From an uncultured Verrucomicrobia subdivision 3 bacterium (GTDB lineage: Bacteria > Verrucomicrobiota > Verrucomicrobiia > Limisphaerales > UBA11358): a stretch of DNA of 28,000 nucleotides. Below, piece by piece: positions 22,632 to 28,000 of the stretch. The translations under genes and the position numbers were made by a program. The notes beneath the pieces were generated by a model. It made no database searches. It saw only the letters and a program-made list of their open reading frames with translations, and was not told where the DNA came from. The stretch lies in assembly GCA_903861445.1 (NCBI GenBank), contig CAIOUK010000020.1, positions 1 through 28,000 on the forward strand. The letters are read 5' to 3'. How positions within the stretch are numbered: position 1 is the stretch's first letter; the number at the start of each line of letters is the position of its first letter.

Positions 22632-24475
22632 TCGGCGGATGCGGCGTTCAACCGTTCCAGTTCCGCTCCCGCCGCTTCCCATTCGGCGGTGGCTTTCGCC
22701 AGCCGGTCGGTGACTTGCAGAAGTTCGCGGTTGATCTGCGTGGCGCGGCCGCCGGAATGATACGTCTCCGGCTTTTCCAGTTCCGCCGCGTAGTCGCGTT
22801 CCTTGGCTTCGAGATCGGCGATTTCTTTTTCCAACGCGGCGATGCGTTTTGGAATTCCGTTTTTCTGGTCCGACCGCGCCTGCCGCTGCGCCGCTTCCAA
22901 ACGCTTCTGTTCTTTGCGATCCACTTTCGGAGCGGTCGGCCGGCTGACAGTGCTGCCAAAGCTCGAACTCGTCAGCGCCGCGCGCGCGGATTGCGCCGTT
23001 TTGTCCAAATAATATTGGTAGCCGCCGCCGAAATGTTTCAGCGTGCCGGCCTCGACGCGAATGACGTGGGTGGATAAGGCGCGGATGAAATGCACATCGT
23101 GACTGATGAACACCAAGGTGCCCTGATACTGCTTCAAGGCTTCGATGAGCGCGTCCACACTGGCCAAATCCAAGTGCGTCGTCGGCTCGTCCATCAGCAA
23201 CAGGTTCGGCGGATCGAGCAACAATTTCACGAGCGCGAGCCGGCTTTTTTCACCCCCGCTCAAAACTTTCACCGGTTTGTAAATATCGTCGCCACGAAAC
23301 AGAAAACTGCCCAGCACCGTGCGAATGGCCTGCTCGGTGATGCGTTGCGGTGTGTCGAGCGCCTCCTGAAAAACCGTGTGTTGCGGATTCAGCATGGCCG
23401 CGCGATGCTGCGCGAAGTAACCGAACTTCGCGTTGTGGCCGAGCTTGTGAACGCCCGCTTGCGGCGTGAGCACCTGCGCGAGCAGCTTGAGCAAAGTGGA
23501 TTTGCCCGCGCCGTTCGGGCCGACAAGCACGATGCGCTGGTCGCGTTCCACTTCGAGATCAATACCGTCGTAAATTAATTTATCACCGTAGCCGAACTTG
23601 ATTTTTTCCAGCGTGATCACACGTTGACCGCTGCGCTGCGGTTGCGGAAAACGAAAGCCCATCGCCGCTTCCGGGCCGTCCGGCACCTCGACCATTTCCT
23701 CTTTGATGCGCTCGATCTGTTTGCGTTTGCTTTGCGCCTGCGAAGCTTTGCTGGCTTTCGCACCAAACCGGTCGGCGAAGGTCTGGAGCTGGTCAATCTT
23801 CCGTTGTTGCGCCTGCGCTGTGGCGATGAGCGTCACCTCCATCGCTGCGCGCTGTTCGAGATAGCTGTCGTAATTGCCCGTGTAGCGCATGATCTTCGAC
23901 GAGCGCAACTCCGCGATGTGCGTGCAGAGGTTGTTCAAAAATTCGCGGTCGTGCGAAATCATCAGGATCGCCCCGGGATAATATTTCAGATAATCCTGAA
24001 ACCAGATGAGGGTTTCGAGATCGAGATGGTTCGTCGGCTCGTCGAGCATCAGCAAGTCCGGTTCCTCCGCGAGCAGGCGCGCGAGGTGCGCGCGCATGAT
24101 CCAGCCGCCGGACATTTCCTTGGCCGGACGATCGTGATCGGTCTGCTTGAAACCGAGGCTGGCGAGAATCTGCTTCACCTTCGCGATGAACTGGCCGTCG
24201 TGCTCGTGTTCGTGCGGCACGGCAACTTCCATCACCGTTTCGTCGCCGGCGGGTTCGCTTTCCTGCGGCAGATAACCGACGCGCGTGCCGCGAATGAACG
24301 ACACGCTGCCGCCGTCCGGCTCCTCTTTGCCGAGGATGATCTTGATGAGCGTGGATTTGCCCGCGCCGTTCGGCCCGGTGATGGCAATGCGGTCGCCCGA
24401 CATGATGGTCAACGAAACGTCGTCAAACAGTTCACGTCCGCCAAATGATTTGGATAGTCCGGCTACGGTAAGCAT
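22628..24475 (-). CDS. ABC-F family ATPase (Uup/EttA-like)
   Basis: ATG 24475 opens directly on 'MLTVAGLSKSFGGRELF', giving 615 residues; the longer frame to 24550 adds only non-conserved sequence. Two nucleotide-binding domains are present. The first has 'GPNGAGKST' at 34-42, signature 'MSGGW' and Walker B 'LLMLDEPTNHLD'. The second has 'GPNGAGKST', 'LSGGEKSR' and 'LLLMDEPTTHLD'. They are joined by the charged linker 'QAQQRKIDQLQTFADRFGAKASKA' (P-site tRNA interaction region). The C-terminal 90 residues form a coiled coil ('RIAALEKEIADLEAKERDY'), as in Uup. There are no membrane helices. ABC-F proteins act on the ribosome. Confidence 0.93.
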   Translation of the reverse strand: MLTVAGLSKSFGGRELFDDVSLTIMSGDRIAITGPNGAGKSTLIKIILGKEEPDGGSVSFIRGTRVGYLPQESEPAGDETVMEVAVPHEHEHDGQFIAKVKQILASLGFKQTDHDRPAKEMSGGWIMRAHLARLLAEEPDLLMLDEPTNHLDLETLIWFQDYLKYYPGAILMISHDREFLNNLCTHIAELRSSKIMRYTGNYDSYLEQRAAMEVTLIATAQAQQRKIDQLQTFADRFGAKASKASQAQSKRKQIERIKEEMVEVPDGPEAAMGFRFPQPQRSGQRVITLEKIKFGYGDKLIYDGIDLEVERDQRIVLVGPNGAGKSTLLKLLAQVLTPQAGVHKLGHNAKFGYFAQHRAAMLNPQHTVFQEALDTPQRITEQAIRTVLGSFLFRGDDIYKPVKVLSGGEKSRLALVKLLLDPPNLLLMDEPTTHLDLASVDALIEALKQYQGTLVFISHDVHFIRALSTHVIRVEAGTLKHFGGGYQYYLDKTAQSARAALTSSSFGSTVSRPTAPKVDRKEQKRLEAAQRQARSDQKNGIPKRIAALEKEIADLEAKERDYAAELEKPETYHSGGRATQINRELLQVTDRLAKATAEWEAAGAELERLNAASAD

Positions 24476-24654
24476 GGGAAAAAATAAAGCTTCAAAAACA
24501 GATTGCACAGATTGGGCGGCAGATAAGCCGGTCAATCGAGGTGGAGTCAAGCAAGTCTAAATTCATGGGGACGGACTTTCGCAAATATTCGCGCCAGTTA
24601 CAAGGCGCATGGATTTTAATTATGTGAAGCTGCGGGGAAAGCCTGGCGAACAGC

Positions 24655-24691
24655 GAACCGCAAAAGACGCAAAATCCGCGAGCGGGAAGCC
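24655..24691 (+). repeat. Dispersed repeat, truncated copy near the protease 3' end
   Basis: This 37-base stretch ('gaaccgcaaaagacgcaaaa...') matches 26403-26439 at about 31 of 37 positions in the same orientation. Here the second, inverted arm present in the other copy is not intact. It lies in the otherwise empty 264-base gap between the ABC-F gene (start 24475) and the protease gene (stop 24740). Confidence 0.75.
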
Positions 24692-24739
24692 GGCGCGCTG
24701 GGCGTGGTGGATGCAGAAACTCTGCTCGGCGGTGAGCTT

Positions 24740-26314
24740 TTATTTGGAAGGTTTGCTGTTCCAAACCGCCAGCATATCCGCCGAACCTTGCGAGCGAACA
24801 CCGTTGTCCGTGAGGATTTCATCGGTGGCGGCCAGCATCTGCGCCCGGGGAAATACCATCGTCTCGCCAAAGCGGTGGTAGCATTCGATGGTGATGAATT
24901 CGGTTTTGGCATCCCGCAGAATTTCGACAAGGTGTTTCAGGTTTTTGACGGGGATGCCGTTGACCGTTTTGACAACTTGAGTCCGCGGGTTGCTGTAGCC
25001 TTGAGCCAGTTTGTTGGGGAAAAAGGGCGAGGAAATCACCACCAATTCTTCACCGGGAAACGCCGGCTGATCGGCCATGCGCGTGACCAGCGGATTGCCC
25101 GCAACACTCAGACCGGTCATGATGGAGGTGGCATATTTGCTCCGTAAATAACCGCCTAAATACTGGTCGGTGGCAGCGGAAAAAGCCAGGGGGCCGTAAA
25201 TAAAATAGGACGGATAGCCGCCGTTCAAATCAGGAATCAGCCGCGGATAATTTTTCGAGACGGGCAGGTTGATTTTCAATTCCTTACCGCCCCGCACCAC
25301 GGCGAGCGGCACGGTGCCCTGGGTGGTCAGGTGTTGGATTTGATATTGGAAGCGAACCCGCAGATTGTCGCCCAGCCCGATCATACCTTGATCGTCCACC
25401 GGCTGGTCGCCGATTTTGGTGATCACATCCCACTCCTTCAACGGATAAGCCGACTCATCCTTGAGTGGTTTGTGCACCACCATGCCGTGGAGATTCGGAT
25501 CCAGCTTCAAAAAAGCGCGCAGGGCGGGATTTTCCAAGGTCTGGAGCTCGTCATACATCATGGGCTTGCCATCATAATGGCCCTCGGCAATATCCTGCAG
25601 GAACAGGTCAATCTCTTCGCTGGGGATGATATAGCCGATATTCTCGGCACCGTTCAGGCGACTGAAGGTCAGGCCAATCATCTTGTCGCCCACCACCGCC
25701 GGCCCGCCGCTGTTGCCGGGATTGATGGCCGCATCCACCTGAATGCGCAGGCCAAAAATCGGGAAATTATAGGGCGCAAACTCCACGCGCGAAACGATGC
25801 CTTTGGTGATGGAAAGATTGTTGCCACCAACTGGAAAACCGTAGGCCAAGACGACATCCTTGATCCCCGGCAACGACTTGGCTCGCGCCAGCGGCGGGTG
25901 CGTGTCGAAAAACTTTTCATCATCCAGCTTGAGCACCGCCAAATCAATGCCGGGCGCGATGTATTCCACGGTGGCGGAAATTTTATCGCCAGCTTGATTC
26001 GCCTGAATCTGCACCTGACTGGCGTAATTCACGACATGCGCGTTGCTCAAGATGCGTTTGCCTTCAATCACCACGCCGCTACCGGTGACATCTTCCGGCG
26101 ACTGTTTTGACCACGGCTTGTAAGGATCGGGATAACGCACCGTGGAAAAAATCTTCACCACGGAATTTTCAATCGCATTGCCGGCGGCCGCGGCATTCGT
26201 GGAAGCCGGCTCGCCAGCATACAGATGACAACCGGCGGCCAGGAGGCCGACCGTCAAAATTCGCGTCAATTGGGAGCTGGAGGAAAAAAGTTTTATACTC
26301 ATAAGTGGGGGCAT
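24740..26314 (-). CDS. HtrA/Deg-like serine protease with PDZ-type C-terminus, exported
   Basis: The 524-residue protein (ATG 26314; ATG 26302 is also possible) has an N-terminal signal sequence ('TRILTVGLLAAGCHLYAGE') whose Cys could be a lipobox. The trypsin-like S1C domain has the complete triad: His93 in 'SNAHVV', Asp124 in 'GIDLAVLKL' and Ser202 in 'NPGNSGGPAV'. Downstream PDZ-like segments include 'LHGMVVHKPLKDESAYPLKEWDVITKIGDQPVDD' (spans 278-312 approximately) and 'VVKTVNGIPVKNLKHLVEIL'. The architecture, with a long C-terminal part, resembles plant DegP9-like and bacterial Deg relatives more than classic DegP. A periplasmic quality-control role is likely. Copies of a dispersed repeat lie on both sides. 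Confidence 0.88.
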   Translation of the reverse strand: MPPLMSIKLFSSSSQLTRILTVGLLAAGCHLYAGEPASTNAAAAGNAIENSVVKIFSTVRYPDPYKPWSKQSPEDVTGSGVVIEGKRILSNAHVVNYASQVQIQANQAGDKISATVEYIAPGIDLAVLKLDDEKFFDTHPPLARAKSLPGIKDVVLAYGFPVGGNNLSITKGIVSRVEFAPYNFPIFGLRIQVDAAINPGNSGGPAVVGDKMIGLTFSRLNGAENIGYIIPSEEIDLFLQDIAEGHYDGKPMMYDELQTLENPALRAFLKLDPNLHGMVVHKPLKDESAYPLKEWDVITKIGDQPVDDQGMIGLGDNLRVRFQYQIQHLTTQGTVPLAVVRGGKELKINLPVSKNYPRLIPDLNGGYPSYFIYGPLAFSAATDQYLGGYLRSKYATSIMTGLSVAGNPLVTRMADQPAFPGEELVVISSPFFPNKLAQGYSNPRTQVVKTVNGIPVKNLKHLVEILRDAKTEFITIECYHRFGETMVFPRAQMLAATDEILTDNGVRSQGSADMLAVWNSKPSK

Positions 26315-26402
26315 CCTAATTTCCAGATCAGATTAGCGCAAAGGAAATATTGTCTGACTCCAGCTCCCGGTGTTTGACAACGCTCATCTTCCACCAAATG
26401 GC

Positions 26403-26477
26403 CAACCGCGAAAGACGCCAAATACGCGAACGGGAATCCAGTTTTAATTTTCGCGTGGTTCGCGTCTTTCGCGGTTG
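26403..26477. repeat. Dispersed palindromic repeat (28-bp arms)
   Basis: The arms 26403-26430 and 26450-26477 pair at 25 of 28 positions, with the outer 16 bases perfect ('caaccgcgaaagacgc' against 'gcgtctttcgcggttg') and a 19-base loop. It lies upstream of the protease gene and shares its left arm with 24655-24691. It occupies part of the 361-base gap 26315-26675, which has no gene. Confidence 0.88.
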
Positions 26478-26519
26478 AATGAATTGGTGGCCGTGCGCAA
26501 GCACCGGAATCTGGTTTGT

Positions 26520-26675
26520 TGGTAGGGCGACGGTGCTCCGTCGCCCAAGGTGGGAGGTGGCACTGCCACGGCGGAGCGGCAGCTCCGCCCTACCAGAAGA
26601 TGCCGCCCCGACGGGGCTGGGGAATGGGGTGGCGCGGGTGGCTACAAAGTTTCGCTCCTGACGGAGCTGCGGCGC
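26520..26675. repeat. Composite multi-hairpin intergenic element
   Basis: Outer inverted ends TGGTAGGGC (26520-26528) and GCCCTACCA (26587-26595) enclose two perfect hairpins: GGGCGACGG/CCGTCGCCC (26525-26546, loop TGCT) and GGCGGAGC/GCTCCGCC (26570-26589, loop GGCA). A smaller gtggca/tgccac palindrome lies between them. A second block carries gccccg-a-cggggc and gctcc-tga-cggagc hairpins and runs up to the stop of the membrane protein gene. No open frame here looks coding. It resembles small non-autonomous repetitive elements. Confidence 0.8.
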
Positions 26676-27842
26676 TCACTTGCAATAAATTATGCCTTCT
26701 ACCAAGTCGGCTCGCACTTCTCTTGCCGTGAGGTTTGTTGAACTCAAGAAGTTCGTCGTAACATTGTTGATTAAAATTATCTGACGGTCTGACCTGAATA
26801 AAATACCAACTGGGCCGAATAAACTAAAATTCGTTGAAGAGGAGAGATTGGTTGATTGCAAAAGCTCCATCGAAATAGGAACGTCCGAATTTTCTTTGGC
26901 AAATTTCAAATAAGCCAATTCAGGTTTTCCTCCTCCGGCACTTTTAGGGATTTCACCGAACTGAGATACCGCAAAAGACTGAATGTTTGAAATCAAAATG
27001 AGGCATATCAAAATCACAACTAAAGCTCGCGTCATCAACGAAGCCTTCTTCCAAGTTTCTTTGAAATTACTGCTTATTCCGAAAGTTGCCGTCACATAAA
27101 GAAACATTGTGGAAAACAAGAACCAGCTATTGATTTTTGGATTAAAAACTAGAAACGCCAAGCCCATGCAAAGAGTATAAATTGCGAAAACATGCTGGTT
27201 GGCAAAGAACTTGAATTTTTTTGAATTTCTCCAAGCAAGTTTCTTTTCATTCACAACGTCTTTGCCATCCCACAAAACTCTCAAATAACCAGCTTTGGTG
27301 ACATAGAAAATTATGAGAAGAATATGTAGAATCAAAAAACACCCGATGACATCAGTTGCGTGCTGGCCGCGCGGTGTAAGCGCCAATGATCCCGGCAAGA
27401 AAACCCCAACCACCCGCAAAATCAGAAAATACCAGACTGTTCCAATGAAAATCCAATTGTCATCATCCCAATTTGAGATTCCCAAAAGTCCCTTGCTTGA
27501 AATATTTCGCTTTATTCCCCTCAATAAAAGGATTGGCGGAATTGAAAGCGTTGCCAGCACGAACAAATAACAAAATGCAGCCGCTAAATATTCAGCCTGT
27601 AAAAACGCGATCGCTGTCACACCAAAGCGACCGAGGTAAGCATGCCAAATGATAAAGCCAACCGAGTATAAAACGAAAATGACAAAAACAGTGTATTTCG
27701 TCGCTTCGCTGGAATTTTTATGAAACTCAACTCCCGGCTGATTTGGAATTGTTGGAGAAGCCGATGGTAGCGGCTTTTCTTCCGTGGGTCTTGTGGCACT
27801 TGAACCCTGAACTTCATCCGTCTTTGTGCCAGTAGAATTCAT
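26676..27842 (-). CDS. AT-rich polytopic membrane protein of unknown function
   Basis: ATG 27842 gives 388 residues, starting one base after the carB stop. The N-terminal 45 residues are polar and Thr/Pro/Ser-rich ('MNSTGTKTDEVQGSSATRPT'). About six or seven hydrophobic helices follow ('YTVFVIFVLYSVGFIIW', 'YLAAAFCYLFVLATLSIPPILLL', 'VIGCFLILHILLIIFYV', 'HVFAIYTLCMGLAFLVF', 'WFLFSTMFLYVTATFGI', 'ALVVILICLILISNI'). An extracytoplasmic C-terminal domain of about 90 residues ends '...RADLVEGIIYCK'. No family was recognised. Base composition is clearly AT-richer than the flanking genes, suggesting acquisition by transfer. Its position suggests it is carried on the carB transcript. Confidence 0.72.
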   Translation of the reverse strand: MNSTGTKTDEVQGSSATRPTEEKPLPSASPTIPNQPGVEFHKNSSEATKYTVFVIFVLYSVGFIIWHAYLGRFGVTAIAFLQAEYLAAAFCYLFVLATLSIPPILLLRGIKRNISSKGLLGISNWDDDNWIFIGTVWYFLILRVVGVFLPGSLALTPRGQHATDVIGCFLILHILLIIFYVTKAGYLRVLWDGKDVVNEKKLAWRNSKKFKFFANQHVFAIYTLCMGLAFLVFNPKINSWFLFSTMFLYVTATFGISSNFKETWKKASLMTRALVVILICLILISNIQSFAVSQFGEIPKSAGGGKPELAYLKFAKENSDVPISMELLQSTNLSSSTNFSLFGPVGILFRSDRQIILINNVTTNFLSSTNLTAREVRADLVEGIIYCK

Positions 27843-27843
27843 T

Positions 27844-28000
27844 TCAATTCTTCGCCCCCGCCAGCTCCTCCTCAAAATCCACGATCTCTTTGATCTGCAC
27901 CAGAAACCAGCGGTCAATTTTCGTGAGGTTGAAAATCTCCTCGATGGTGAAGCCGGCGCGCAGGGCGTGGCGGATGAAGAAGATGCGTTCGGCGTTGGGC
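27844..28000 (-). CDS. carB: Carbamoyl-phosphate synthase large subunit, N-terminal-half end (partial)
   Basis: The frame enters from the right edge and ends at TGA 27846-27844. The 51 visible residues ('NAERIFFIRHALRAGF', 'IFNLTKIDRWFLVQIKEIV', 'DFEEELAGAKN') match the CarB segment at about residues 430-480 of the E. coli enzyme ('VFNLTNIDRWFLVQIEEL'). That is the end of the carboxyphosphate half and the start of the oligomerisation domain, yet a stop follows at once. Full-length CarB is about 1,070 residues, so this is either a naturally split CarB, as in some methanogens and Aquifex, or a truncated gene. The synthase half is not found downstream in the window. Confidence 0.85.
   Translation of the reverse strand, partial: PNAERIFFIRHALRAGFTIEEIFNLTKIDRWFLVQIKEIVDFEEELAGAKN

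Noticed and set aside
21438..22682. 414-codon open frame on the minus strand
   Set aside because: It is antisense to the PaaK-like gene, with Arg/His-rich low-complexity translation and no recognisable motif.
24609..24881. 90-codon plus-strand frame ('GEQRTAKDAKSASGKPARW')
   Set aside because: It is a translation of the dispersed repeat running into antisense of the protease gene.
26479..26741. Small plus-strand frames of 60-71 codons
   Set aside because: They are translations of the multi-hairpin repetitive element and overlap the 3' end of the membrane protein gene.

Overview
The window looks like a chromosomal segment from a GC-rich (about 58-60% by eye) member of the Verrucomicrobiota, probably near the Pedosphaera/Limisphaerales group. 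The lineage call is inference. It rests on the Gfo/Idh/MocA + DUF1080 + DUF3863-like + SGNH cluster, on an 'SSNLTSW...YYRA' module in the cytochrome c peroxidase that I associate with this phylum, and on several families of short intergenic palindromes. Most of the segment is housekeeping. No rRNA, tRNA, CRISPR array, phage gene or transposase was seen.

Layout. Positions 1-5600 (+): the 3' end of thrS, then exported carbohydrate-related proteins (Tat-type Gfo/Idh/MocA oxidoreductase, DUF1080 hydrolase, a DUF3863-like protein, an SGNH esterase) and a small Cys-cluster protein, closed by a strong bidirectional terminator. Positions 5650-7985 (-): an exported hypothetical protein, a flavin reductase, and a DUF420/SCO pair linked to cytochrome oxidase assembly. 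Positions 8137-12495 (+): an operon for osmoregulated periplasmic glucans, opgG - unknown tail-anchored protein - opgH. Positions 12505-13356 (-): an HTH-MBL hydrolase. Positions 13406-15648 (+): a small membrane protein, a SurA-type chaperone and pdxA. Positions 15733-18434 (-): trpC, a GxxExxY gene enclosed by inverted repeats, prfB with a programmed +1 frameshift, and a DUF2007 protein. Positions 18589-20805 (+): a di-haem peroxidase and engB. Positions 20829-21269 (-): a second Cys-cluster protein. Positions 21372-22631 (+): a PaaK-like adenylate-forming enzyme. Positions 22628-28000 (-): an ABC-F ATPase, an HtrA-like protease, an AT-rich membrane protein, and the end of a carB reading frame that stops about halfway through the usual CarB length.

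The points most worth a second look are: (1) the 446-bp unit at 16520-16965, a GxxExxY gene bounded almost exactly by 29-bp inverted repeats, one of which supplies the trpC start codon; (2) the unknown protein translationally coupled between opgG and opgH; (3) the early carB stop, consistent with a split CarB; (4) the RF2 frameshift site; (5) dispersed palindromic repeats, including one family with copies on both sides of the protease gene.
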